A DNA stretch of 44,169 nucleotides from an uncultured Gammaproteobacteria bacterium (GTDB taxonomy: Bacteria; Pseudomonadota; Gammaproteobacteria; PS1; Pseudothioglobaceae), in contig CALCCK010000018.1 in the NCBI GenBank assembly GCA_937899995.1, positions 1 to 44,169 of the forward strand, in the 5' to 3' direction. A program made the position numbers and the translations under genes. The notes beneath the pieces were generated by a model. That model was not told the DNA's origin. It worked only from the letters and a program-made list of their open reading frames with translations, and did no database searches. Shown here piece after piece: positions 8,692-18,263 of the stretch. Positions within the stretch are counted from its first letter, which is position 1, and each line of letters starts with the position of its first letter.

Positions 8692-10091
8692 TTAAAACGC
8701 AAGTTGTTGTTATTGGTTCCGGCCCTGGAGGGTACACTGCTGCCTTTCGTGCGGCTGATTTAGGCAAGGAAGTGGTGCTGATCGAGCGCTATGAGAATTT
8801 AGGCGGTGTATGTTTAAACGTAGGTTGTATTCCTTCAAAAGCACTACTTCATACTGCAGAAGTGATTAATGAAGCCGCAGAAGCTTCACACCTTGGTATT
8901 ACTTTTGGTGAAACTACAATTGATCTTGATGGTGTACGTACTAACAAAGAAAATATTGTTAGTAAACTAACTGGCGGTATTCAGGCTCTAGCTAAAGCTA
9001 GAAAAGTACAAGTGGTTACGGGTTATGGTAAATTTATTTCAGCCAACCAGATCGCCATCGATGACTCAGATGAGATTATTGAATTTGAACATTGCGTTAT
9101 TGCAGCCGGTTCACGCGTTACTAAAATTCCAGCCTTCCCTTTTGATGATCCACGAGTAATGGACTCTACTGATGCACTTGAATTAGACAATATACCTGAG
9201 CGCTTATTGATTGTTGGTGGTGGTATTATCGGCCTAGAAATGGCCACTATATACAATGCACTCGGTAGTGAAATCACGGTGGTTGAATTAGCTGATCAGT
9301 TAATTGCTAGTGCAGATAAAGATGTGGTTAATCCATTAGCCAGACGTATTAAAAAACAATATAAAGACATTTACCTTAATACTAAAGTAACCAAAATGGA
9401 AGCAACTAATGCTGGCATTAAAGTTAACTTTGAAGGTAAAAAAGCACCAGAAACAGACACCTTTGATAAAGTATTGGTTTCAATTGGTCGTTCACCAAAT
9501 GGGCAATTAGTTGATGCTGATAAAGCCGGTGTTAATGTAAACGAATGGGGTTTTATCCCAACAGACAAACAAATGCGTACCAATATTAATCACATCTTTG
9601 CGATTGGTGATATTGTTGGTCAACCGATGTTGGCACACAAAGCAGTACATGAGGCCAAAGTAGCCGCTGAAGTTATCTGCGGGCACAAATCTGGCTTTGA
9701 TGCAATCACTATTCCTTCGGTTGCCTATACTGACCCTGAAGTCGCTTGGACAGGTAAAACCGAAAGAGAACTTAAAGAACAAGGTATCGCCTATGAAAAA
9801 GGCGTATTCCCTTGGTCTGCCTCGGGTCGAAGCCTAAGTATTGGCCGTAGCGAAGGCATGTCTAAAGCTTTATTTGAAGCCAAAACAGGCCGCATACTGG
9901 GTATGGGTATTTGTGGCACCAATGCTGGTGAATTAATCGCAGAAGCAACACTCGCGATTGAAATGGGTTGTGATATGAGCGACATTGCACTCACCATTCA
10001 CGCACACCCAACCCTTTCTGAAACAATCGCTTTTGCCACTGAAATGGCGGAAGGCACCATTATTGATTTATTACCACCAAAAAAGAAATAG
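8688..10091 (+). CDS. lpd: Dihydrolipoyl dehydrogenase (E3)
   Basis: A 467-residue FAD-dependent disulfide oxidoreductase that re-oxidises dihydrolipoamide and reduces NAD+. It has an FAD loop GSGPGG at 10-15, redox cysteines Cys42 and Cys47 in GGVCLNVGCIPSK, a second dinucleotide loop IVGGGIIGLE and the C-terminal HAHPTLSE with the active-site His. It is translationally coupled to aceF by an ATGA overlap and could also serve the oxoglutarate dehydrogenase and glycine cleavage complexes. Confidence 0.96.
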   Translation: MIKTQVVVIGSGPGGYTAAFRAADLGKEVVLIERYENLGGVCLNVGCIPSKALLHTAEVINEAAEASHLGITFGETTIDLDGVRTNKENIVSKLTGGIQALAKARKVQVVTGYGKFISANQIAIDDSDEIIEFEHCVIAAGSRVTKIPAFPFDDPRVMDSTDALELDNIPERLLIVGGGIIGLEMATIYNALGSEITVVELADQLIASADKDVVNPLARRIKKQYKDIYLNTKVTKMEATNAGIKVNFEGKKAPETDTFDKVLVSIGRSPNGQLVDADKAGVNVNEWGFIPTDKQMRTNINHIFAIGDIVGQPMLAHKAVHEAKVAAEVICGHKSGFDAITIPSVAYTDPEVAWTGKTERELKEQGIAYEKGVFPWSASGRSLSIGRSEGMSKALFEAKTGRILGMGICGTNAGELIAEATLAIEMGCDMSDIALTIHAHPTLSETIAFATEMAEGTIIDLLPPKKK

Positions 10092-10100
10092 GAATACAAC

Positions 10101-10757
10101 ATGGATACTACACAAGCAAGAAATAACGCAATTGATCAACAAATTAGACCATGGGGTGGCTTAAACTATATTGCTAATAATGCACTTAGAAACACACCAA
10201 GAGAAAATTTTGTACCTGAAAAATACAAAAATTTAGCCTTTGCTGATATTGAAATCCCTCTCAACAGTAAAGCAAAAATGCTTAGCCCTAAAATTGAAGG
10301 CCGCTTATTAGATGCACTCAACATTAAAAAAGACGAGACTGTATTAGAAGTGGGCACTGGTAGTGGCTACCTCACGGCGGTGATTTCAAAATTATGTAAA
10401 TCGATCACCAGTATTGAGATCGACGAAGTGCTTAGTAATACGGCTCAAGAAAAACTAACCGCCCTTAATATTAGCAATGCTCAACTCGAAGTAGGTGATG
10501 CTTCAAAAGGATGGCAACGATCTACTAACTTCTATGATGTTGTAGTTATTAGCACATCGGTGCCAAAGATTACCGGTCGCTTCTTTCATTTGTTAAATGT
10601 TGGCGGGCGTATCTTTGTAGTAGAAGGACAAGGCAATGCCATGCATGCAAAACTCATTACCCGTATTAGTGAGCACAAATGGGAAACTAAATCCTTATTT
10701 GAAACCCATTTAGATGCCATGCAAGGCCTAGAAACTACCAAGAGCTTTGAATTCTAA
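10101..10757 (+). CDS. PCMT-family SAM-dependent methyltransferase
   Basis: A 218-residue protein of the protein-L-isoaspartate O-methyltransferase family, with SAM motif I VLEVGTGSGY at 81-90 and the family's N-terminal region (RNNAIDQQIRPWGG). The usual G-x-x-I/L-S-x-P substrate-side motif is replaced by KMLSPKIEGRLL near residue 60, so repair of isoaspartyl residues is not certain. It has a clear AGGA ribosome-binding site, follows lpd by nine bases and precedes the exporter gene by nine. Confidence 0.78.
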   Translation: MDTTQARNNAIDQQIRPWGGLNYIANNALRNTPRENFVPEKYKNLAFADIEIPLNSKAKMLSPKIEGRLLDALNIKKDETVLEVGTGSGYLTAVISKLCKSITSIEIDEVLSNTAQEKLTALNISNAQLEVGDASKGWQRSTNFYDVVVISTSVPKITGRFFHLLNVGGRIFVVEGQGNAMHAKLITRISEHKWETKSLFETHLDAMQGLETTKSFEF

Positions 10758-10766
10758 AAAAATTAT

Positions 10767-13142
10767 ATGAAGCATTTCTATAATTTTGTTTTAAAAAAAT
10801 CTGGCGATAGTCTTGTACTATTATTAATTATTGCTGGTTTTTTCATTGCACAAATTCCTGATTTCCAGCTCGATGCTTCTTCAGACTCTTTAGTATTAGA
10901 AGGTGACAACAACTTACGTTACTACGAAAGTATTAAAAAAAATTATGGCTCTGACGATTATCTAGTCATTAGCTACCAAGTTGAGGATCAGTTGTTAGAT
11001 CCTAAACAATTAACGCATTTAAAGCGTCTAAAAACAGATTTACAAGGTATTGATCAGATTAGATCAGTCACCACTATTTTGGATGTACCACTATTCCAAT
11101 CACCACCACTCAAACTGGTTGATTTGGCTAGCGTCAGTGTGACCATTGAAAATGGTAATGCTGATCTAGCGTTAGCGAGTAACGAGTTTAAAACATCACC
11201 TTTGTATGCAAACAATTTAGTCAGCAAAGATGGCAATACAACTGCTATTTTAATCTCACTCAAGAGCAACGCAAGGTTTGCACAACTCCGCCAAAAACGT
11301 GATGAAATGCGCCTTAAAAGAGCTTACGATCAACTTTCAAAAGACGAGCTCAACAAATTAAAAATCATTGAGAAGCAAGTATTAAGAAATTCGAGCACTA
11401 AAAGTGATTTACAAGCTAAAACTATTGCCGACATTCGTCATGTGCTTGATCAATACCGAGATAAAGCCAGTCTATTCCTAGGCGGTCTACCTATGATTAC
11501 CACTGATATTGTGAATTATATTAGGAATGATCTGATTGTCTTTAGTTTGGCAGTTATAGGGTTAATGACCATTATTCTAGCATTCATTTTTAAAGGGATT
11601 CGCTGGGTAGTTATGCCAATTACAATTAGCATTACTGCCGCTTTAATGATGACAGGTATCTTGGCATATTTAGACTGGAAAGTGACTGTCATATCAAGCA
11701 ATTTCTTCTCGTTACTGTTGGTTATGACGCTTTCAGTCACCATTCATCTGGTAGTGCGTTATCGAGAATTAGCACAGCTCAAACCAGGTTTAGAATACCG
11801 AGAATTGATTAAAAATACTTTAGAACAAATGTTTAAACCATGTTTGTTCACCACACTTACCACCATTGCTGCTTTTGGCTCATTACTCATTAGTGGCATC
11901 AAGCCTGTGATTGATTTTGGCTGGATGATGTCAATTGGTGTAACCCTAGCTTTAGTTTTGTCATTTTTGGCTTTCCCAATTATTATGATGTTATTACCAA
12001 AAGCTAAGGTACAACATTTTAAAACTGAGCTAGGCGTCACCCATAGATTAGCTAAATTCACAGAGCGGTATGGCAACCACTTACTAATTGTATTGGTGTT
12101 ACTTATTGGCGCTTCAAGTGTTGGTATTAGCAAACTCAGTGTAGAAAATCGCTTTATTGATTATTTTAAAGAAAGCACTGAAATCTACCAAGGATTGACT
12201 TTAATTGATAAAGAGCTTGGCGGCACTATTCCTTTGGAAATCATCTTTGATGACATGGCTGAAGATTATTGGTATGACGAAGATTTACGCATGGAGATAC
12301 ATAAAATTCATGAATATTTAGACAGTTTAGATGAAACAGGAAAAGTTTTGTCTATCGACACACTGATGCAATTATTAACCCAGGCGAACGATGGAAAAGT
12401 GCTAAATGGGTTTTTTCTAAACGTTGTCAAAGGTCAAATCCCAGATAGTGCCAGAGCACACGTATTAAATCCCTATTTATCAGAAGATAGTGGTCAATTA
12501 CGTATGGTGATTCGTATTCGTGAAACCAACAAAGATCTCAAACGTGATGAGCTGATTCGCAAGATACAACACTATATTACTAACGACATGGGTTTCAGAC
12601 CCGATAGCTTCCACCTTACTGGTATGTTGGTACTCTATAACAATATGCTGCAAAGCTTATTTGATTCGCAAATCAAAACCATTGCTGTGGTTTTTGGCAT
12701 GATCTTTATCATGTTCTTGTTTATTTTTAAATCAGTTAGCTTATCAATCTTAGCACTCATTCCAAACACCTTACCATCACTGTTTATTTTAGGCATTATG
12801 GGTGCACTTGGTATCCCACTAGACCTAATGACTATCACTATTTCTGCGATTGCGATTGGCATTGGTGTTGACAATGCCATCCATTATATTCACCGTTTTA
12901 AGGCTGAATTTCAAAAAGATCAAGACTATCTGGCAACCATGTATCGTTCACATAGTTCAATTGGTTTAGCAATGTTTTATACCTCAATTACAGTCACGTT
13001 AGGTTTTCTGATTTTAGTTTTATCTAACTTTATTCCAAGTATTTATTTTGGTGTGTTTACTGCTATCGCAATGATGAGTGCATTATTGGCTAATCTGACC
13101 CTATTGCCAAAACTTATCTTAATGGTCAAGCCAAAAATCTAG
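10767..13142 (+). CDS. MMPL/RND-superfamily exporter
   Basis: A 791-residue inner-membrane protein with the RND duplication: one helix near residues 16-34, a large periplasmic loop, a helix cluster from about 250 to 410, a second single helix near 440, another large loop, and a final helix cluster from about 640. GIGVDNAIHYIHRF in the last cluster is the helix-4-like motif of the MMPL/'predicted exporter' subgroup. No membrane-fusion protein or outer-membrane channel gene is adjacent, which fits MMPL-type lipid or hopanoid exporters better than tripartite drug pumps. The substrate is unknown. Confidence 0.82.
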   Translation: MKHFYNFVLKKSGDSLVLLLIIAGFFIAQIPDFQLDASSDSLVLEGDNNLRYYESIKKNYGSDDYLVISYQVEDQLLDPKQLTHLKRLKTDLQGIDQIRSVTTILDVPLFQSPPLKLVDLASVSVTIENGNADLALASNEFKTSPLYANNLVSKDGNTTAILISLKSNARFAQLRQKRDEMRLKRAYDQLSKDELNKLKIIEKQVLRNSSTKSDLQAKTIADIRHVLDQYRDKASLFLGGLPMITTDIVNYIRNDLIVFSLAVIGLMTIILAFIFKGIRWVVMPITISITAALMMTGILAYLDWKVTVISSNFFSLLLVMTLSVTIHLVVRYRELAQLKPGLEYRELIKNTLEQMFKPCLFTTLTTIAAFGSLLISGIKPVIDFGWMMSIGVTLALVLSFLAFPIIMMLLPKAKVQHFKTELGVTHRLAKFTERYGNHLLIVLVLLIGASSVGISKLSVENRFIDYFKESTEIYQGLTLIDKELGGTIPLEIIFDDMAEDYWYDEDLRMEIHKIHEYLDSLDETGKVLSIDTLMQLLTQANDGKVLNGFFLNVVKGQIPDSARAHVLNPYLSEDSGQLRMVIRIRETNKDLKRDELIRKIQHYITNDMGFRPDSFHLTGMLVLYNNMLQSLFDSQIKTIAVVFGMIFIMFLFIFKSVSLSILALIPNTLPSLFILGIMGALGIPLDLMTITISAIAIGIGVDNAIHYIHRFKAEFQKDQDYLATMYRSHSSIGLAMFYTSITVTLGFLILVLSNFIPSIYFGVFTAIAMMSALLANLTLLPKLILMVKPKI

Positions 13143-13166
13143 ATAAATTAGCAACACTATTTAACA

Positions 13167-14723
13167 ATGTCAACACAACACCACTTTGATGTTCTTATTA
13201 TTGGCACTGGCAGTGCAGGGCTGATGAGTGCTCTACAGTTATCTGACAATCTGTCCATTGCTCTGATTGCTAAAGACAAAATCCTAGAAGGTAGCTCGTA
13301 CTATGCACAAGGCGGTATATCAGCAGTACTAGATAATCAAGATAATTTCGAATCACACATTACTGATACTTTGTCAACCGGTGTAGATTTGGGCAATGAA
13401 ACAGCTGTGCGTTTTATGGTTGAACAAGCACCATCCGCTATCGAGTCTTTAGAGCAAGCTGGGGTTGTTTTTACTCAACAACAAGGTCAATACCACTTAA
13501 CCACTGAGGGCGGTCATAGTAATCGGCGTGTTGCCCATGTTGCAGATAATACTGGACAATCTATTCAAACTAATTTACTCAATAGCGCCAAAGCGAAAAA
13601 AAATATCAGCTTGTTTGAAAATTTTATTGCCATTGATTTACTCGCACAAAATCAGCATTGTTTTGGCGCCTACATTCTAAATAAATCAAACAATGAAATT
13701 GAAAGCTTTATCGCCCACAAGACCATTATTGCTACTGGTGGCGCTTCAAAGGTTTATCTTTACACCTCTAATCCGGATACTTCAACTGGTGATGGTATCG
13801 CCATGGCTTATCGGGGTGGTTGTCATATTGCGAATATGGAATTCACCCAATTCCACCCCACTTGTCTTTACCATCCACATGCTAAATCATTTTTGATATC
13901 TGAAGCATTACGTGGTGAAGGTGCTAAACTCATTTTGCCAACAGGTGCAGCATTCATGCATAAATACGATGAACGCGGCGGACTTGCGCCACGTGATATT
14001 GTCGCCAGAGCTATTGATACAGAAATGAAAACCCATGGTTTTGACTGTGTATATTTAGACATCTCCTTTAAAGATAAAGATTGGATCATGTCACACTTCC
14101 CAACTATCAATGATAAATGCGCTTCCTTTGGTATTGATATTTCACAAGATCCAATTCCAGTCGTGCCAGCTGCTCATTACACATGTGGCGGCATTCAAAC
14201 AGACATCAACGCGTACAGTAATATTAACAATCTATATGCCGTTGGCGAGGTTGCCCATGTTGGCGTACACGGTGCTAACCGTATGGCCAGTAATTCACTA
14301 TTAGAATGTATTGTATTTGCCAAAGCCTGTGCCAACCATATTAATCAACAAACTTTAGCATCACAACACCTAATCTTTGATGATTGGGATGCATCTAGAG
14401 TAAGCATATCTAAAGAAAAAGTGATGGTGGCTCATCTATGGGATGAAGTCAGACGCATCATGTGGAACTTTGTTGGCATCGTACGTAGCAACAAACGCCT
14501 AGATTCTGCACAAATGCGTCTTGCGCAAATTCAAAATGAAGTAGATGAGTACTATCGTCTTTATCTGATTTCAAGTGACTTAATCGAGCTGAGAAATCTA
14601 GTTACTACTGCTCAATTGATTGTTAAATCTGCCATTTTAAGAAAAGAAAGTCGTGGTCTGCATTACAATGAAGATTATCCTCAAACTTCTAATAAAGCAA
14701 AAGACACTATAATATCACTATGA
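13167..14723 (+). CDS. nadB: L-aspartate oxidase
   Basis: A 518-residue FAD enzyme that oxidises aspartate to iminoaspartate, the first step of de novo NAD synthesis. FAD loop GTGSAGL near residue 13, YYAQGGISAV near 45, the catalytic-region motif EFTQFHPTC near 232, RGEGA near 250 and VHGANRMASNSLLE are all present. The last motif and the length favour NadB over succinate dehydrogenase flavoprotein. The TGA overlaps the def ATG as ATGA. No nadA or nadC lies nearby. Confidence 0.94.
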   Translation: MSTQHHFDVLIIGTGSAGLMSALQLSDNLSIALIAKDKILEGSSYYAQGGISAVLDNQDNFESHITDTLSTGVDLGNETAVRFMVEQAPSAIESLEQAGVVFTQQQGQYHLTTEGGHSNRRVAHVADNTGQSIQTNLLNSAKAKKNISLFENFIAIDLLAQNQHCFGAYILNKSNNEIESFIAHKTIIATGGASKVYLYTSNPDTSTGDGIAMAYRGGCHIANMEFTQFHPTCLYHPHAKSFLISEALRGEGAKLILPTGAAFMHKYDERGGLAPRDIVARAIDTEMKTHGFDCVYLDISFKDKDWIMSHFPTINDKCASFGIDISQDPIPVVPAAHYTCGGIQTDINAYSNINNLYAVGEVAHVGVHGANRMASNSLLECIVFAKACANHINQQTLASQHLIFDDWDASRVSISKEKVMVAHLWDEVRRIMWNFVGIVRSNKRLDSAQMRLAQIQNEVDEYYRLYLISSDLIELRNLVTTAQLIVKSAILRKESRGLHYNEDYPQTSNKAKDTIISL

Positions 14724-15214
14724 TCTTATCCATTCTTCACTACCCCGACTCACGCTTACGCACCGTAGCCAAAACGGTTGTGTTAGTGGATGATACGATC
14801 AAAACATTAGTCAAAGACATGTTTGAAACCATGTATGACGCACCAGGTATTGGTCTTGCCGCCACACAAGTAGATCATCATCAGCGCATTATTGTGATTG
14901 ATACCTCGGAAGATAAAAGTCAGACTTTGTGTTTAATCAACCCAGAAATTATCGAAAAAGATGGTGAAATCGACTGGGAAGAAGGTTGTCTTTCAGTGCC
15001 AGATTACTACCAATGTGTCAAACGTGCCAACCATATTAAAGTGCGTGCACTGAATGAACAAGGCGAAACCTTTGAACTAGAAGCAGAGGAGCTTTTGGGT
15101 GTGTGTATTCAGCATGAAATTGATCATTTAAATGGTATTTTGTTTATTGATCATTTGTCTAAGCTCAAACAAAAGCGCTTACTAGAAAAAACCAAAAAAG
15201 CCACCAAATTCTAA
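14720..15214 (+). CDS. def: Peptide deformylase
   Basis: A 164-residue metalloenzyme that removes the N-formyl group from nascent proteins. All three motifs are intact: GIGLAATQ (43-50), EGCLS with metal ligand Cys90, and HEIDH with His132, Glu133 and His136. In many gammaproteobacteria def is paired with fmt; here it is coupled to nadB upstream and followed three bases later by dusB, with no fmt in the window. Confidence 0.97.
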   Translation: MILSILHYPDSRLRTVAKTVVLVDDTIKTLVKDMFETMYDAPGIGLAATQVDHHQRIIVIDTSEDKSQTLCLINPEIIEKDGEIDWEEGCLSVPDYYQCVKRANHIKVRALNEQGETFELEAEELLGVCIQHEIDHLNGILFIDHLSKLKQKRLLEKTKKATKF

Positions 15215-15217
15215 ATT

Positions 15218-16189
15218 GTGTCAATTCAAATTGGTGATTATGCTCTAAAGTCCCAGGTATTGCTCGCACCTATGGCAGGCACTAGTGACAAGCCTTTTAG
15301 AACTATCTGTCGCGCACAAGGTGCAGCACTCACCACCTCTGAAATGGTGGTTATTCAACACCACTTACTCAATACCAGAAAATCTAAACACCGTCTTGAC
15401 TTCACTGGCGAACCAGCCCCTATTAGCATTCAAATTGCTGGCTCTGAAGCTGATGAACTGTCCTATTCTGCACAGCAGGCACTGGCTTTTGGCGCTAATA
15501 TTATTGATATTAATATGGGCTGCCCTGCCAAAAAAGTTTGTAATAAAGCCGCAGGTTCTGCCCTCATGCAAGACGAATCTTTAGTTAAAGATATTTTGAC
15601 TGCAGTGGTCAATGCAGTCGATATTCCTGTGACTTTAAAAATGCGTACAGGTTGGAATGTCACCAATAAAAATGCCCCCACCATCGCCTGTATTGCCGAA
15701 GAATCTGGTATCCAAATGCTAAGCGTACATGGAAGAACTCGCGAAGATAAATACAACGGCATGGCAGAATATGACACTATCAAAGAAGTTAAATTACAAG
15801 TCAGTATTCCTGTGATTGCCAATGGTGATATCACTTCAGCTGAAAAAGCCCGACAAGTACTTGATTACACATCAGCTGATGGCGTTATGGTGGGTAGAGC
15901 AACCCAAGGTAATCCTTGGATTATTCATGAGATTGATCACCACCTAAAAACTGGCCAAAAAGCAGCTGACATCCCACTCAATATCAAAAAACAAACGATT
16001 TTGGATCACATTAGCCAAATTCATCAATTTTATGGCAAAAAATTAGGCACTCAGTTGTCCAGAAAGCATATTTTTTGGTATGCTACCTACCTTGATAAAG
16101 AAAGTGGTCAATCCTTCTGGAAAAAAGTGAATAAAATCACTGATCACAAACTTCAATACCAATTACTTGAGGAATTTTTAAATTCGTGA
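15218..16189 (+). CDS. dusB: tRNA-dihydrouridine synthase B
   Basis: A 323-residue FMN enzyme reducing uridines in tRNA. The N-terminal LAPMAGTSDKPFR, the catalytic NMGCPAKKV with Cys102, LKMRTGW, SVHGRTRE, IANGDI and GRATQGNPW motifs place it in DusB. The start codon is GTG (15218), three bases after the def stop. The dusB-fis pair is the classical gammaproteobacterial arrangement, and here fis begins with a GTG overlapping the dusB TGA. Confidence 0.95.
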   Translation: MSIQIGDYALKSQVLLAPMAGTSDKPFRTICRAQGAALTTSEMVVIQHHLLNTRKSKHRLDFTGEPAPISIQIAGSEADELSYSAQQALAFGANIIDINMGCPAKKVCNKAAGSALMQDESLVKDILTAVVNAVDIPVTLKMRTGWNVTNKNAPTIACIAEESGIQMLSVHGRTREDKYNGMAEYDTIKEVKLQVSIPVIANGDITSAEKARQVLDYTSADGVMVGRATQGNPWIIHEIDHHLKTGQKAADIPLNIKKQTILDHISQIHQFYGKKLGTQLSRKHIFWYATYLDKESGQSFWKKVNKITDHKLQYQLLEEFLNS

Positions 16190-16413
16190 ATACTGATTTA
16201 CCAACTTGTATCAATACAAAACTTGATCTCTACTTTGAGCAACTCAATGGTGAGAAAACTTCTGGCGTATTTAAAATGGTCCTACATGAAACTGAATCTG
16301 TTACCATCAAGTTTGTTTTAGATAGGGTTAAACAAAACCAAAGCGAAGCTGCAAGAATCTTAGGTATAAATCGTGGCACTTTAAAGAAAAAAATCGAACT
16401 TTACAAACTGTAA
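16186..16413 (+). CDS. fis: Fis-family nucleoid DNA-binding protein
   Basis: A 75-residue protein whose C-terminal half is the Fis helix-turn-helix (QNQSEAARILGINRGTLKKKI). E. coli Fis has 98 residues; this one is shorter at the N-terminus, as in many gammaproteobacteria outside the enterics. The GTG start overlaps the dusB stop (GTGA), so the two are probably co-translated. It is expected to bind bent DNA and tune rRNA and growth-phase promoters. Confidence 0.92.
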   Translation: MNTDLPTCINTKLDLYFEQLNGEKTSGVFKMVLHETESVTIKFVLDRVKQNQSEAARILGINRGTLKKKIELYKL

Positions 16414-16418
16414 AACTT

Positions 16419-16440
16419 TATAATTACCTTTTGTAATTAT
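16419..16440 (+). promoter_or_regulatory. Candidate purH -10 box with overlapping inverted repeat
   Basis: TATAAT at 16419-16424 lies in the 50-base fis-purH gap and is overlapped by a perfect 8-base inverted repeat, ATAATTAC (16420-16427) and GTAATTAT (16433-16440), with a 5-base loop. No T-run follows, so it is not a convincing terminator. It may be an operator or chance AT-rich symmetry. No good -35 at 17 bases was seen. Confidence 0.35.
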
Positions 16441-16463
16441 CATACTTCTTTCAAAGGAATAAA

Positions 16464-18005
16464 ATGGCTATACAACGAGCTCTAATCAGTGTTTCTGATA
16501 AAACTGGTATTATCGAACTTGCCCAAGCATTGGCGATAAATAACATTGAGATTCTTTCAACGGGCGGCACAGCCAAGCTGCTAGCTGATAACAATATCCC
16601 CGTGATCGAAGTATCAGACTACACTGGCTTCCCTGAGATGATGGCAGGTCGTATTAAAACTTTAAATCCAAAAATTCATGGCGGTATTTTGGCTCGCCGC
16701 GGTCTTGATGAAGAAGAAATGGCCGAGAACGACATCAGCCCAATTGATTTAGTCGTGGTTAATCTTTACCCTTTTCAAACGACTATTGCCAACCCTGATT
16801 GCACCTTGGAAGATGCGATTGAAAATATCGATATTGGTGGCCCTGCAATGCTTAGATCAAGTGCTAAAAATCACGCATTCGTCACAGTAGTGGTAGATGC
16901 ATCTGATTATCAAATAGTCATTGATGAAATCAATGCAAATGGTGATACCACACTTGAAACTCGTACTAAGCTAGCGCTTAAAACTTTTGAGCATACAGCG
17001 CAGTATGATGGTGCTATTGCCAACTACCTAGGTAAAGGCGAGGATGGTTTTTCTAACACCATAAATTTACAGTTTAATAAAGTACAGTCAATGCGTTATG
17101 GCGAAAATCCACATCAAAATGCTGCATTTTATGTTGAAAACAACATTTCTGAATCTTGTGTTGCCTCAGCGATACAGTTCCAAGGTAAAGAAATGTCATA
17201 TAACAATATGGCTGATGCTGATGCTGCACTTGAATGTGTACGTAGTTTTGATGAGCCTGCTTGCGTAATTGTTAAGCACGCCAACCCTTGTGGTGTTGCC
17301 GTAAGAGATAACATTCATAACGCTTATTTAGATGCTTTTAAAACGGATCCAACCTCAGCATTTGGTGGCATTATCGCTTTTAATCGCCCACTAGATAAAG
17401 ATACTGCTCAAGACATTATTGACAAGCAATTTGTAGAAGTCATCATCGCACCACAAGTAGACGATGATGCTAAAGAAGTGCTGTCAGCTAAACAAAATGT
17501 CCGTGTCCTAGAGTGTGGAGATCTTAGCACCTCTCAACCATCACTAGACTTTAAACGAGTAACGGGTGGACTGTTAGTACAAGACAAAGATCTAGGAGTT
17601 ATCACTGAAGACGACATCAAATGCGTCAGCGAAACCCAACCTACCGCTGAGCAAATTAAAGATTTATTATTCGCTTGGAAAGTAGCCAAAATCGTTAAAT
17701 CAAATGCCATTGTTTATGTGAAAAACGAAATGACAATTGGTGTTGGTGCGGGGCAAATGTCTCGTGTTTATTCAGCCAAAATTGCCGGTATTAAAGCTGC
17801 TGACGAAGGCTTAGTCGTCGAAGGCTCAGTAATGGCATCAGATGCATTCTTCCCGTTCCGGGATGGCATTGACGCAGCAGCAGCAGCAGGCATTAAGGCC
17901 ATCATTCAGCCAGGTGGTTCAATGCGTGATAATGAAGTGATTGAAGCGGCTAACGAGCATGGGATTGCGATGGTGTTGACGGGCATGCGTCACTTCAAAC
18001 ACTAA
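16464..18005 (+). CDS. purH: Bifunctional AICAR transformylase/IMP cyclohydrolase
   Basis: A 513-residue enzyme for the last two steps of IMP synthesis. The N-terminal cyclohydrolase (MGS-like) domain starts [10 protein letters not shown] and includes STGGTAKLL. The C-terminal formyltransferase domain has the catalytic KHANPCG near residue 270 and ends in the family-typical TGMRHFKH. A good AAGGA ribosome-binding site precedes the ATG. A degraded second copy of its last codons lies at 18879-18923, on the far side of the Met-rich gene. Confidence 0.97.
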   Translation: MAIQRALISVSDKTGIIELAQALAINNIEILSTGGTAKLLADNNIPVIEVSDYTGFPEMMAGRIKTLNPKIHGGILARRGLDEEEMAENDISPIDLVVVNLYPFQTTIANPDCTLEDAIENIDIGGPAMLRSSAKNHAFVTVVVDASDYQIVIDEINANGDTTLETRTKLALKTFEHTAQYDGAIANYLGKGEDGFSNTINLQFNKVQSMRYGENPHQNAAFYVENNISESCVASAIQFQGKEMSYNNMADADAALECVRSFDEPACVIVKHANPCGVAVRDNIHNAYLDAFKTDPTSAFGGIIAFNRPLDKDTAQDIIDKQFVEVIIAPQVDDDAKEVLSAKQNVRVLECGDLSTSQPSLDFKRVTGGLLVQDKDLGVITEDDIKCVSETQPTAEQIKDLLFAWKVAKIVKSNAIVYVKNEMTIGVGAGQMSRVYSAKIAGIKAADEGLVVEGSVMASDAFFPFRDGIDAAAAAGIKAIIQPGGSMRDNEVIEAANEHGIAMVLTGMRHFKH

Positions 18006-18204
18006 ATTATTAGGGATGCTTTTTATACCCCAAGGATAGACTTTGCGCTCCATATTTTTATTATAATCCAAGTCTATATCAGTCGTTTATAAATAACAAA
18101 CTCCTAATTCTCTTTTGTCTTATGCCTCAATCTGAATAAAAATTACCGCCTATAATTTTTTGATTTTCATGACAGTGCTTTAACAGTTTTTTTTATGGTG
18201 CGAC

Positions 18205-18244
18205 AAAAAAAAGAGTCGACCATTAAATATAATGGTCGACTCTT
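18205..18244 (-). terminator. Rho-independent terminator of the Met-rich gene
   Basis: A perfect 14-base stem, AAGAGTCGACCATT (18211-18224) with AATGGTCGACTCTT (18231-18244), closes a six-base loop. Read on the minus strand it is followed by a run of eight T (18212-18205). It lies 19 bases past the minus-strand stop at 18264. It is not oriented well for purH, which has no comparably clear terminator of its own. Confidence 0.9.
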
Positions 18245-18263
18245 GAATGATTAGATTTGTGGT

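Noticed and set aside
18036-18077. 8-base inverted repeat ATAGACTT/AAGTCTAT after purH
   Set aside because: The loop is 26 bases and there is no T-run, so it is neither a convincing terminator nor a clear operator.
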